A DNA stretch of 34,440 nt from positions 1-34,440 of the forward strand of contig LSSI01000012.1 of NCBI GenBank assembly GCA_001595945.1. The letters run 5' to 3'. The stretch is from Thermoplasmatales archaeon SM1-50. Lineage in GTDB: Archaea; Thermoplasmatota; E2; DHVEG-1. A model generated the notes under the pieces. That model was not told the DNA's origin. It was given only the letters and a program-made list of their open reading frames with translations, and made no database searches. The stretch's first letter is position 1, and each line of letters starts with the position of its first letter. The translations under genes and the position numbers were made by a program. Positions 23,971-31,951 of the stretch are shown here, in pieces.

Positions 23971-25134
23971 ATGTTTGATTTTAATTATATGGTGTCAACA
24001 AAAGTTCTTTTTGGTAGAAATAAAATACAGATGCTTCCTGAAGAACTCAAACCTTATGGAAAAAGAATTCTCGTTGTATATGGTAAAAGGAGTATAAAAA
24101 AAATAGGGCTTTATGACTTGATCACCACTCTTCTCGCACGAAATTCTCTGGTCTATTATGAGCTTTCGGGTGTGCAACCAAACCCACGGATTAATTCTGT
24201 TCGCCAGGGCATAAAAATTTGTAGAGAGTATCATATCGATTGTATTGTTGCAGTTGGTGGTGGTAGTGTGATTGATTGTGCGAAAACCATTGCTGCGGGC
24301 TTCTACTATGAAAGTGATCCCTGGGACTTGTTTCATCTTGGAGATTCCGCGATAAAAAATGCACTACCAATCGGAACGATTCTCACAGTAACAGGATCTG
24401 GTTCTGAAATGAACGGTAACGCGGTGATATCAAATATGGAAACAGAGCAAAAACTTGCCATTCATAATGACCTTCTTCGGCCACGGTTCTCTATCCTTGA
24501 TCCAACCTACACATTTACAGTATCAACGCATCAAATCGCAGCAGGAATCGTTGATATTTTCAGTCATGTCCTGGAGCAATATTTCAGTCCAACTAGAGAA
24601 GCGTTTGTGCAGAACAGAATAGCAGAAAGCTTACTTCTCACCTGCATAAAATATGGTCCTATAGCACTAAAAGAACCAACAAATTACGAAGCACAAGCAC
24701 AGTTGATGTGGACAAGCAGTCTGGCGCTTAACGGATTGTTAGGGTATGGTAAGATAACTGATTGGGCAACTCATGGTATCGAACATGCGGTCAGCGCTGC
24801 TTATGACGTTATCCATGGAGTCGGCTTAGCGATACTCACGCCACACTGGATGAATTACGTCTTAAACGAAGAAACAAACTATAAGTTTGTTGAATATGGA
24901 AAGAATGTCTGGAATATACAAGAAGGGAATGATTATACTGTCGCAAAAAAAGGAATTGAAAAAACACAGAGGTTTTTCAAGAATCTTGGGATACCAACAA
25001 CCTTAAGAGAGGTAGGAGTTACAGAAAAAAAACTTAATGATTTAGCTGAAAAAATAGTCATGCATAAGGAAATTGGGAAATTTAAAAAGCTAGGAAAAAA
25101 AGATGTCCTGATGATTTTAAAAAACGCCTTATAA
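23971..25134 (+). CDS. Iron-containing alcohol dehydrogenase (BDH/YqhD-like)
   Basis: 387 residues. NAD(P)-binding GGGSVID (96-102) and the metal ligands D195, H199, H268 and H282 (GIVDIFSHVLEQYF; WATHGIEHAVSAAYDVIHG) are all present, and their numbering follows that of E. coli YqhD by one. The opening FDFNYMVSTKVLFG is typical of the butanol dehydrogenase branch, which reduces aldehydes to alcohols with NADPH. Gly38 region VVYGKRSIKK likely sets NADPH preference. In a protein fermenter it could reduce aldehydes formed from amino acids; that is inference. GAGAGGCAG upstream is a fair ribosome binding site. Confidence 0.92.
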   Translation: MFDFNYMVSTKVLFGRNKIQMLPEELKPYGKRILVVYGKRSIKKIGLYDLITTLLARNSLVYYELSGVQPNPRINSVRQGIKICREYHIDCIVAVGGGSVIDCAKTIAAGFYYESDPWDLFHLGDSAIKNALPIGTILTVTGSGSEMNGNAVISNMETEQKLAIHNDLLRPRFSILDPTYTFTVSTHQIAAGIVDIFSHVLEQYFSPTREAFVQNRIAESLLLTCIKYGPIALKEPTNYEAQAQLMWTSSLALNGLLGYGKITDWATHGIEHAVSAAYDVIHGVGLAILTPHWMNYVLNEETNYKFVEYGKNVWNIQEGNDYTVAKKGIEKTQRFFKNLGIPTTLREVGVTEKKLNDLAEKIVMHKEIGKFKKLGKKDVLMILKNAL

Positions 25135-25222
25135 CAAAAACTGGTATGGAGCAAAACTCGTTTGTTGCTCAGACGATTGTTCTTCACAAGGGTTTTTCCA
25201 AAAGTTTGGTTATGTTCATCTT

Positions 25223-25342
25223 CTATTGTAAACCTATCACTCCTGCAGTCTCTGATAGTTCAAGGACTTCTTCATCGAATGTTTTAATTCTGGTAACTGT
25301 CCTTGCGATATCACTACGTTTATCTGCCTAGTTTATGGTGAG
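25223..25342 (-). pseudogene. Relic of a short protein gene downstream of the AbrB gene
   Basis: On the minus strand a frame reads YLTIN, TAG (25330-25328), then ADKRSDIARTVTRIKTFDEE followed by VLELSETAGVIGLQ and a TAG at 25225-25223. The 34-residue tail is highly protein-like (charged heptads) with no start codon left after the first TAG. It lies 120 bp downstream of the AbrB-type gene. Family unknown. The remaining bases to 25465 show nothing else. Confidence 0.35.
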
Positions 25343-25465
25343 ATAAGCGATATACGATAGCTTTTTTTTCCGAATTTTTATCTCTATTAATGAAGATTGT
25401 TACTTGATGACAGAATGATTTATTCTCATTTATTTATGCTTTGACCAATTAAAAAGAGTAGTATA

Positions 25466-25624
25466 TCATTTTTTCTTCATTTTACGGATTTTAAACTCAC
25501 CAATTTGTGTTGGAATTATCTCTAATTCATCGCCATCATTGATGTCATGTGCCTTGGCAAGCTGACTTGGTATGGTGATAACAAGACTGCTTCCCACTAC
25601 GCGTGCTTTCCTTGTTAGAGGCAT
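25466..25624 (-). CDS. AbrB/SpoVT-family DNA-binding protein
   Basis: 52 residues, below usual ORF cut-offs. PLTRKARVVGSSLVITIPSQ then LAKAHDINDGDELEI is the swapped-hairpin AbrB/MazE pattern (K.x.R.G.SL.IPxxLA...I..GDxLEI). Such archaeal proteins are small regulators or antitoxin-like. The ATG at 25624 is preceded on the minus strand by AGGAGGGGATCC, a strong ribosome binding site, which supports expression. No toxin partner is recognised next to it; the relic 120 bp downstream could have been one. Confidence 0.85.
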   Translation of the reverse strand: MPLTRKARVVGSSLVITIPSQLAKAHDINDGDELEIIPTQIGEFKIRKMKKK

Positions 25625-25797
25625 GGATCCCCTCCTGCAAGATTACGTAATGTATATTTAGATATATATATGTTTTGATTCTTTTAAATATACTTGAAAA
25701 AATATCTATTTATTTATATGGTTTCGCTTAAAATCTGCAAATGTTGAAACCAAAACATTATCAATAATTACTGTTTATAGGGGATTTGTGAGGCACT

Positions 25798-26457
25798 ATG
25801 AAGCTATTTATTGATACCGCAGATTTAAACGAAATAAAGGAAATCGCATCTTGGGGAATCCTTGATGGAGTTACGACCAATCCAACGTTGCTTGCGAAAA
25901 GTGGTCGATCCTTACAAGACGTCATTAATGAGATTTTTGTCCTTGTTGATGGACCAATCAGTCTTGAAGTCGTAAGTGAAAAAGCAGAAGAAATGGTCAC
26001 AGAAGCAAAGCAAATACTAACAAAGATACCGAAAAACTATCATAAAAATGTCGCTATTAAAATACCGATGACATCTGAAGGTTTAAAAGCCGTCAAAAAG
26101 CTTTCTAAAGAAGAAATTAAAACAAACGTCACATTGATTTTTTCAGCAAACCAGGCTTTGCTTGCAGCAAAAGCTGGTGCGACTTTTGTGAGCCCGTTCA
26201 TCGGACGACTTGATGACAATGGACAAGAAGGTATGCGAGTTATTGAGGAGATTATGGATATTTTCTGTAATTATGATATCAACACTGAAGTCATCGTTGC
26301 AAGCATCCGACATCCGATTCATGTTATCGAAGCAGCGCGTCTTGGTGCAGATATCGCCACTGTCCCACCAGATGTTCTCCGAAAAATGTTGAAACACCCG
26401 CTGACAGATGTAGGGATAAAACGTTTCTTAAAAGATTGGGAGAAAGTAACGAAATAA
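25798..26457 (+). CDS. Transaldolase / fructose-6-phosphate aldolase family (TalC-like)
   Basis: 219 residues, matching the short transaldolase/FSA class. Visible motifs: [37 protein letters not shown] with Lys88 as Schiff-base lysine, [17 protein letters not shown] and [26 protein letters not shown]. Family members either transfer dihydroxyacetone in the pentose phosphate pathway or cleave fructose 6-phosphate; sequence alone does not separate the two. GTGAGG before the ATG is the ribosome binding site. Convergent with the gene at 26462, with 4 bp between the stops. Confidence 0.93.
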   Translation: MKLFIDTADLNEIKEIASWGILDGVTTNPTLLAKSGRSLQDVINEIFVLVDGPISLEVVSEKAEEMVTEAKQILTKIPKNYHKNVAIKIPMTSEGLKAVKKLSKEEIKTNVTLIFSANQALLAAKAGATFVSPFIGRLDDNGQEGMRVIEEIMDIFCNYDINTEVIVASIRHPIHVIEAARLGADIATVPPDVLRKMLKHPLTDVGIKRFLKDWEKVTK

Positions 26458-26461
26458 TACC

Positions 26462-27340
26462 TTATTTTTTCTTATTTTCCGATAAATACTGAAGACCTTT
26501 CTCAGTTAATTTCACTTCATTTTCTGATATATACTGCAGCATCTCAAGTTTTAAAAGTTTTTGAATCATCGTATCAAACTTCTGTTGGGACAAGTGTAGG
26601 AGAGTCACTGCGTCATCGTTATCGATATCTCTTTGGTTCATCATTTCCAATAGTTGACTTTCTTTTTCAGTGACCTTAAGGATTGTTGTTTTTGGTATGG
26701 AGATAAGGTGTTGTTTTCGTGATTCAGTAATTCGTTCTACATACTCTTCGATGATGAAATCAAGTTGTAATGTATCAAGTAATCTTCCATCATCGTCATA
26801 TAAAAAACAAACATTATCATCATATTTCCATCTCGACACTGTATCCCATGTATATTGTAATTCATTCTGTCCTGTTTTGTTTAAGAATGAGGAAGGAGAT
26901 GGTTTGATTCCTTTGGTCTGAAGACGCGTATGCTGTTCTTCTTGGATTTGTTCAAGGTTTATTCCATAATGGTGTAGCTCATCTACAATCAAGTCCCCCA
27001 GATGTTCTTTAACTTCTGTTATGAAATAAAAGCCAACGTCATCACCAATGGTTTCTGTTAACTCTAAATAGACGATCCGAATAAGTGCATCGATTGCATG
27101 GCCAACTAAGGATGGTTCGATGCTGTCGAATGATTCATTAATAGTGGCTTTAATTCCGTCCTCAGAAAAAAAATCATCATGAATCGTGAGATAACCAAGA
27201 AAATCAAATTTTGTCTCTAATTTTTCTAAGGTGGTTTTAAGGATTTTGACTGCAAAACTATCAAGAGTGCGTCGTCCAATTACCAAAAAAAGTGCATCGA
27301 TAACTTTCGTGATAAGTTGGGAATTTTTTATTTTTTGCAT
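26462..27340 (-). CDS. Hypothetical protein with C-terminal winged-helix domain
   Basis: 292 residues, no membrane segment and no signal peptide. The last 65 residues (LLEMMNQRDIDNDDAVTLL...KFDTMIQKLLKLEMLQYI-SENEVKLTEKG) fit a winged helix of the MarR/ArsR-like type. The first 225 residues are a mixed alpha/beta region with acidic stretches (LYDDDGRLLDTL; SIEPSLVGHAIDALIRIVYLEL) that may be a sensor or dimer domain; I do not recognise it. Probably a transcription regulator. The small zinc-ribbon gene at 27393 lies just upstream on the same strand, 52 bp away, and may be cotranscribed. Confidence 0.7.
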   Translation of the reverse strand: MQKIKNSQLITKVIDALFLVIGRRTLDSFAVKILKTTLEKLETKFDFLGYLTIHDDFFSEDGIKATINESFDSIEPSLVGHAIDALIRIVYLELTETIGDDVGFYFITEVKEHLGDLIVDELHHYGINLEQIQEEQHTRLQTKGIKPSPSSFLNKTGQNELQYTWDTVSRWKYDDNVCFLYDDDGRLLDTLQLDFIIEEYVERITESRKQHLISIPKTTILKVTEKESQLLEMMNQRDIDNDDAVTLLHLSQQKFDTMIQKLLKLEMLQYISENEVKLTEKGLQYLSENKKK

Positions 27341-27392
27341 ATTGTCTAAAAAGGTAGAATCAGCGATTATATATTAATTTTTGTTCATTATT

Positions 27393-27515
27393 TTACCAGA
27401 TATGTCCCCAATTATGGCTCTTACATTCAGGGCAAACAAACCGTATGTTATTGCTTTTTCCAGACAATTTCAGTGGGACGAGAAAATTAAAGTCGCAGTT
27501 TTTACAATGGTACAT
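27393..27515 (-). CDS. Zinc-ribbon microprotein
   Basis: 40 residues: MYHCKNCDFNFLVPLKL then SGKSNNIRFVCPECKSHNWG. Two CxxC knuckles (C4/C7 and C28/C31) make a complete rubredoxin-like or ribbon zinc site, and the surrounding YxCKNCxFxF...FVCPECxS pattern is common in short archaeal zinc ribbons. An in-frame ATG ten codons upstream (27545) is an alternative start. It precedes the winged-helix gene at 27340 on the same strand. Role unknown; RNA- or protein-binding adaptor is possible. Confidence 0.65.
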   Translation of the reverse strand: MYHCKNCDFNFLVPLKLSGKSNNIRFVCPECKSHNWGHIW

Positions 27516-27563
27516 ATTTATTATAGAATTTTTTCTCCCTTTCATCTATCATATACAACGATT

Positions 27564-27613
27564 GAAAGTTAAAAAAACTTTCTATTGTTAAAATATTATC
27601 ATTTTGATGATAA
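27564..27613. repeat. Two short inverted repeats upstream of the zinc-ribbon gene
   Basis: GAAAGTT-AAAAA-AACTTTC (27564-27582) and TTATCAT-TTTG-ATGATAA (27596-27613) are both perfect with 7-bp arms. They lie about 50-100 bp upstream of the minus-strand gene starting at 27515, in its likely promoter region. AT-rich sequence makes chance palindromes easier, so function is uncertain. Confidence 0.35.
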
Positions 27614-27841
27614 AATATTAAAAAATATTAAACCTGAAAAATAGCCTGTAAATTGATGTCTACGAATCACTAACGATTATCTTTAATATATTTTTCCAAA
27701 TTCCTTTTTTGTAAACTAATGTCCATGTTTTATCGTGTTTCATCTATGGTTTTACATTAATAAATACATATCGTATATATTTATCATAATGGTAGACAGA
27801 TAATGTTATAAGGTAAATTATAGATTATTCTATATTTTATC

Positions 27842-27938
27842 AAGAAAATAGTTTGAAATGCTAATGGTTTTTTCTATTTTCTTAAGTGTTCGTCGACCTG
27901 TCGTCTAATACTTATATCCCTACCAAGAATAAGTATTA
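27842..27938. promoter_or_regulatory. Two inverted repeats upstream of the gingipain-like gene
   Basis: AAGAAAATAG (27842-27851) pairs with CTATTTTCTT (27874-27883), 10-bp perfect arms; TAATACTTAT (27906-27915) pairs with ATAAGTATTA (27929-27938), 10-bp perfect arms. The second ends 39 bp before the ATG at 27978 and covers the expected TATA position (CTTATAT). This suggests operator control of the protease gene. TTAAGGGG before the ATG is a fair ribosome binding site. The rest of 27614-27841 is AT-rich with nothing recognised. Confidence 0.45.
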
Positions 27939-27977
27939 ATAGGGGATGCGTGTTAATAATAATTAAGGGGTTAAGAT

Positions 27978-30482
27978 ATGAAACATTATAGGAGTAAGAT
28001 TTTGAAATTTGAGACAGCGCTATTAACTGTTGTGTTGTTCGTAAGTTCATTAGCTTTAGTAAGCGGAATAGAAAACGATAGGTCAATAAAAGATTACGAA
28101 CTATCCATTACCAAATCCGATTGCTCGGGAATAAATGTACAACTATCAACAAATATCTACACATTTGATATTATTGAAATGGAAGGAAATATTTTTGATC
28201 GTCTGCAAATAGAAAACTGCGGATATACATCAGAGTATGGCAAAGCAGAGATTCCAGTTATTAGTTTTTATGTTGCGGTACCTCAAAATGCAGAAATAAA
28301 CCTAAATTATGTTTTGTCGGATTATAAGATTTTTCATGGTTATTACATTGTACCATCTCAACCACCAAAACCGGATACAGATGGATTTATTGATCCTCCT
28401 TTTACAATTAATCAGAGTTTTTATGATACAAACGAATACTATCCAGCATCTGTAGTTGATGTCAGTCCAATTATGATTATGCGTGGATGTAGAATCGTAC
28501 GAGTTTCTGTATATCCATTTGTGTATAATCCTTATTCTCAAACATTATTATTTTACAATAATGTAAACATTGCAATAGACTTTGTTGGTGGAGACAATGA
28601 ATTTATTAGTGCTCGTTATAGATCAATATATTTCCAACCAATTTTCGATTCATTTATCATAAATTCAAATATGATCGAAAAAGCAGCACCACATAACCCA
28701 CAAACTTCCTCAAGAAATAGCGATCGAGCTGATCTTCTGATAGTGGTGTATGATTCTTTTTACGAAGAGATTCTTCCATTGGCCGAATGGAGACATCAAA
28801 CTGGAATTGAGACAAAGATTGTGAACTTGTCAGAAATCGGCTCAACAGCAACTGATCTACGCACGTATATGATTGATGCGTACAATAATTGGGAACTACC
28901 ACCATCGTTTCTGTTATTAGTTGGAGATGCAGATCATGTTCCAGTGAATTATCTAAACATACATCCCTATCATGGTACATTTACAGGGACAGATCATTGG
29001 TACGTCGCAATTGAGGGGACTGATTATCTTCCTGAAATTCATGAAGGAAGGATTTCAGTTGACAATGAAGATCAACTGATAATTGCTGTGAATAAAATCC
29101 TTGATTACAGCAAAACACCATATATGGAAGTTAATTGGTTTGATGATGTTCTTCTTGCAGCAAAGCAGGAATCAGGGCGGTACTTTGTCTATACATCAGA
29201 ACGGATTTACGATTATCTTAACCCCGCTGGATACACCTGTAATCGACAATATGTAGGTACAACCCCACCTGGGTCAACCCAGGGTGTTATTGATGCGGTA
29301 AACAACGGTGTCATCATAGCGAATCATCGAGATCATGGTGCCGCTCAGAATGATGGATATTCATATACTGGTTGGTCCTCACCTCAGTTTGATACAACCC
29401 ATATCCAATCATTGACAAACGGTAGAATGTATCCAGTGATGTTTGCGTTGCATTGCGATAGTGGATGGTTCGATGGTGAGACAGATTCAAATAGCGGGAA
29501 TTATGAATCCATTGGTGAAGTCGGGCTACGTGTAGAAAACAAGGGATTTGTTGCAACAATCGCGTCATCCCGGGTGAGCTATAGTGGATATAACGATGAG
29601 TTTTGTTGTGGGCTATTTGATGCAATGTGGCCGGATTTCGACCCGAATTATCCAAATAATGGATCAAGTAACCCTATAGCTAGCCCCGTGTACAAAATTG
29701 CACAGATTATGAACTATGGTAAATTCTGGATGTATGACAAGTATATCGTCCCAGGTGGATGCTCACCATACCCCTGGACACCATCTGAAACAAACTCAAG
29801 AACTACTTTTGAAATGTTCCATGTCCATGGAGATCCGACGATGGATGTCTGGACATGGATGCCAACTACGCTTAATGTAACCTATAGCATCCAATCAGAA
29901 TGTATCGAAATAACTGTGAATGACGAGAGCGGGCCTGTAGAAGGAGCATTTGTATGCATTTATCAACAAAACGGTTTATATGAAAGGGGGGTAACAACAG
30001 ATACGGGTAGTATCACACTAAGCACAAATCAAGCTACGTTAGAAGAAGTCACATTAACTGTGACTGCACATAATCATTTATATTACCAAGAAGTTTTTTA
30101 TCTTAACAGAGCACCAGAAACGCCAGAAAAACCTCAAGGTCCCAGCTCCGGGAAACCGGGGCTTACCTACCTGTATTATACCACAACAATAGATCAAGAA
30201 GGAGACAATGTTTATTACCTATGGGATTGGGGCAATGGTAACTTTAGTGAATGGCTTGGACCTTTTAACTCTGGGGAAACAATGACGGCGCAGCATGCTT
30301 GGTCTGAGGAAGGAAGTTATCAAATCCGTGTGAAAGCAAAAGACAGTTATGACGCAGAGACCGAATGGTCAGAACCTCTTGATATCACAATGCCGGTATC
30401 CAGCCGGTTCTTCAGATTGCTTGAACAACATTTCCCTTACCTTACACACCTCATCGAAATACTCCGGCTGTTGCTCTCCTAA
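27978..30482 (+). CDS. Secreted gingipain-type (C25) cysteine peptidase with PKD domain
   Basis: 834 residues. Signal peptide about 1-33 (TALLTVVLFVSSLALVSG). Residues about 35-235 are a propeptide-like region. The C25 catalytic domain shows ADLLIVVYDSFYEEILPLAEWR...GIETKIV, PPSFLLLVGDAD, then His453 (NHRDHGA) and Cys493 (FALHCDSGWF), the catalytic dyad of gingipains. A beta-sandwich (about 640-705) and a PKD domain (about 710-800; YYLWDWGNG, SEWLGPF, IRVKAKDSYDAE) follow. The end, ITMPVSSRFFRLLEQ then HFPYLTHLIEILRLLLS, is an amphipathic tail like that of the M14 enzyme. It should degrade external protein for uptake; C25 peptidases are a known feature of sediment Thermoplasmata. A T-rich tract (CCCTTTTTTT) after the stop is a likely terminator. 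Confidence 0.93.
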   Translation: MKHYRSKILKFETALLTVVLFVSSLALVSGIENDRSIKDYELSITKSDCSGINVQLSTNIYTFDIIEMEGNIFDRLQIENCGYTSEYGKAEIPVISFYVAVPQNAEINLNYVLSDYKIFHGYYIVPSQPPKPDTDGFIDPPFTINQSFYDTNEYYPASVVDVSPIMIMRGCRIVRVSVYPFVYNPYSQTLLFYNNVNIAIDFVGGDNEFISARYRSIYFQPIFDSFIINSNMIEKAAPHNPQTSSRNSDRADLLIVVYDSFYEEILPLAEWRHQTGIETKIVNLSEIGSTATDLRTYMIDAYNNWELPPSFLLLVGDADHVPVNYLNIHPYHGTFTGTDHWYVAIEGTDYLPEIHEGRISVDNEDQLIIAVNKILDYSKTPYMEVNWFDDVLLAAKQESGRYFVYTSERIYDYLNPAGYTCNRQYVGTTPPGSTQGVIDAVNNGVIIANHRDHGAAQNDGYSYTGWSSPQFDTTHIQSLTNGRMYPVMFALHCDSGWFDGETDSNSGNYESIGEVGLRVENKGFVATIASSRVSYSGYNDEFCCGLFDAMWPDFDPNYPNNGSSNPIASPVYKIAQIMNYGKFWMYDKYIVPGGCSPYPWTPSETNSRTTFEMFHVHGDPTMDVWTWMPTTLNVTYSIQSECIEITVNDESGPVEGAFVCIYQQNGLYERGVTTDTGSITLSTNQATLEEVTLTVTAHNHLYYQEVFYLNRAPETPEKPQGPSSGKPGLTYLYYTTTIDQEGDNVYYLWDWGNGNFSEWLGPFNSGETMTAQHAWSEEGSYQIRVKAKDSYDAETEWSEPLDITMPVSSRFFRLLEQHFPYLTHLIEILRLLLS

Positions 30483-30541
30483 CTGATCCATTCTTTCCCT
30501 TTTTTTATTTTGTGTTCACACTAAAAATAGCTCAATATGAA

Positions 30542-30617
30542 TCATATCATTGCTTTCCCTGTATGGATATGTTTTTAAGATAGGAATAGTTACAAAACAT
30601 TAGGCGAGGAAAGGAAA
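30542..30617 (+). promoter_or_regulatory. Promoter of the lipoprotein gene with degenerate 14-bp box
   Basis: 30542-30555 (TCATATCATTGCTT) matches the CCGTGTCACTGCTT box at 10 of 14 positions, and after 10 bp GATATGTTTTTAAG (30566-30579) gives the TATA region. The same GGATATGTTTTTAA then GAATAGTTACAA block occurs before the nuclease gene at 32320-32350, so both genes share a duplicated promoter. GGCGAGGAAAGG is the ribosome binding site. Confidence 0.5.
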
Positions 30618-30976
30618 ATGAAGAAGCAATTGGTAATTATTGGAATCGTTTCCTTTCTTGTTATATTAGGAATATTTAGTGGTTGTGATGAACAAAAAGT
30701 AATTGAACCAAAAACAGAAAAAGAAAAATTCTTTGGAACTTGGAAAAATACTACCTCTTGTCTTACTATGGTTTTATCTTCAGACGAAACATGTATATTT
30801 AGGATTATCCTGGAACATGGGATTTAAAAGATGGAAAATTGGTTCTCAATGTATGGAGTGCTGGTGTTCCTTATGTCTACACTTATATTTATATATTTTT
30901 TAACAATTATAACACTTTAAAAATTATCCCAACAACATCTACTTCAGGAAGTGGTTATGTATTAACCAAGCAATAA
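30618..30976 (+). pseudogene. Small lipoprotein gene broken by a single-base frameshift
   Basis: The start gives a lipoprotein signal, KKQLVIIGIVSFLVILGIFSGC, with a lipobox-like FSGC, then EKEKFFGTWKNTTSCLTMVLSSDETCIF, and stops early at 30825-30827. In another frame DYPGTWDLKDGKLVLNVWS, AGVPYVYTYIYIFF and a tail ending YVLTKQ continue to a TAA at 30974-30976. One missing base near 30800 (TTT-AG-GAT) would join the two smoothly as one protein of about 119 residues. FxGTWxN...LxxxxDGT...GTWDLKDGKLVL is a lipocalin-like pattern repeated in small archaeal lipoproteins. Could be a true mutation or a sequencing error. Confidence 0.7.
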
Positions 30977-30992
30977 AATAGTTGGTTGAATT

Positions 30993-31033
30993 ATGAAAAA
31001 CAATTCGTAATCATAGGAATCTTCCTCAGTTGA
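30993..31033 (+). pseudogene. Relic start of a second copy of the lipoprotein gene
   Basis: ATGAAAAACAATTCGTAATC (30993 on) closely parallels the start of the lipoprotein gene at 30618. Adding one A gives MKKQFVIIGIFLS, then TGA at 31031-31033, against MKKQLVIIGIVSF. It looks like the decayed start of a tandem duplicate, with the rest replaced by the box and hairpin at 31062. Confidence 0.45.
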
Positions 31034-31061
31034 TCATAGTAAGAAAAAACTTTCGTTAGAA

Positions 31062-31151
31062 CCGTGTCACTGCTTCCCCTGATTCAATAAGATTTATTTT
31101 CAAGTGCAGGGGAAGTGAGTTGGACTTCAAGTTCAAATCTCATTTCTACCA
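31062..31151 (+). promoter_or_regulatory. Exact 14-bp box with hairpins and a tRNA T-arm-like end
   Basis: CCGTGTCACTGCTT is at 31062-31075. CTTCCCCTG (31073-31081) pairs with CAGGGGAAG (31107-31115), 9-bp perfect arms, so the box is partly inside a hairpin. A second imperfect hairpin runs from GAAGTGAG (31112) to CTCATTTC (31139-31146). Within it GTTCAAATC (31131-31139) is a perfect tRNA T-loop consensus, and the following TCATTTCTACCA reads like a tRNA 3' end. No tRNA can be folded, as D and anticodon arms are missing. The box lies about 260 bp before the membrane-protein gene at 31321; in the 169 bp after 31151 I see nothing else. Confidence 0.45.
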
Positions 31152-31320
31152 TTTTATTTTCTTCTAATAAATACAATATTCCAATCGGCTAATAGAAATA
31201 ATTAGTAAAACGATCAAAGTTAAAAAGATATTATGCTATGTTATTGAAATTATTGATACGTAACTTAGTTTCATGGAAGCTAATAACCAATACAAGACAT
31301 AATCATGATTGGTGAATTAA

Positions 31321-31950
31321 ATGGATGAAATAAAAATAAAATGTAAAAACGAAATACGCAGCTTTTTTGGCTTAACACTGATAAATATTGTGGTCGCAGC
31401 ACTAATCATGGCCTTGGGTATAGGTTTTGGCATCACCCAACTCTTAGTTGTTATAAACTCAGGAGAAATTCTGCTGACGCCGTTATTCTTGATTGGAGCT
31501 GGTTTTACTGCAGTAATAGCTGGAGTATATTGGTTGACTAAAACCGCTGAAATTCTTTATGGTATCGACCAGATCAACTCGACCTACGAACAGTTACCTC
31601 AACATCCTAATCAAGATCAGGTCACTAATGTATTCGTAGAAATGTTGGCTCATTATCGGAAAAACCAACCCCTTATTGGCACCATGACTAGTCTTGGACG
31701 TATCAGTGGTGTTATATTCATTATTGTGGGGTGTCTAAGTCTCATTTATGCAGGATATACACTACTTGTATCTGGGATCGTCATTGAAGGTCTAAGTCAA
31801 CTTGCTGGAGGAATCATTGCAGCTTGTGTAGGGATAGGAAGTTTTCTTATCGCAAAATATTTTAAAAGCTATGCTGGAGTCTGGGAGACCAGACTCCAGA
31901 TGGAACCAACCATTCAAGATGCCCTTAAAAAACAACTGGAAGGCAATTAA
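31321..31950 (+). CDS. Four-helix membrane protein of unknown function
   Basis: 209 residues with about four membrane segments in two pairs: LTLINIVVAALIMALGIGFG and LLTPLFLIGAGFTAVIAGVYWL, a polar loop (LYGIDQINSTYEQLPQHPNQDQV...), then GVIFIIVGCLSLIYAGYTLLV and LAGGIIAACVGIGSFLIAKYF. No catalytic or binding motif is recognised. The winged-helix gene follows with one base between stop and start, so the two are surely cotranscribed. Membrane-protein plus small wHTH pairs of this kind are common in archaea and may form a sensing unit. GGTGA upstream is a fair ribosome binding site. Confidence 0.75.
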   Translation: MDEIKIKCKNEIRSFFGLTLINIVVAALIMALGIGFGITQLLVVINSGEILLTPLFLIGAGFTAVIAGVYWLTKTAEILYGIDQINSTYEQLPQHPNQDQVTNVFVEMLAHYRKNQPLIGTMTSLGRISGVIFIIVGCLSLIYAGYTLLVSGIVIEGLSQLAGGIIAACVGIGSFLIAKYFKSYAGVWETRLQMEPTIQDALKKQLEGN

Positions 31951-31951
31951 G

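Noticed and set aside
30703-30903. 66-codon frame in the third phase of the lipoprotein region
   Set aside because: Cys/Trp-rich shadow; the two other frames join to a convincing lipoprotein.
31055-31151. A tRNA gene with acceptor GTTAGAA/TTCTACC
   Set aside because: Six of seven pairs form but no D or anticodon arm exists, and the first part belongs to the 14-bp box family found elsewhere without tRNA.
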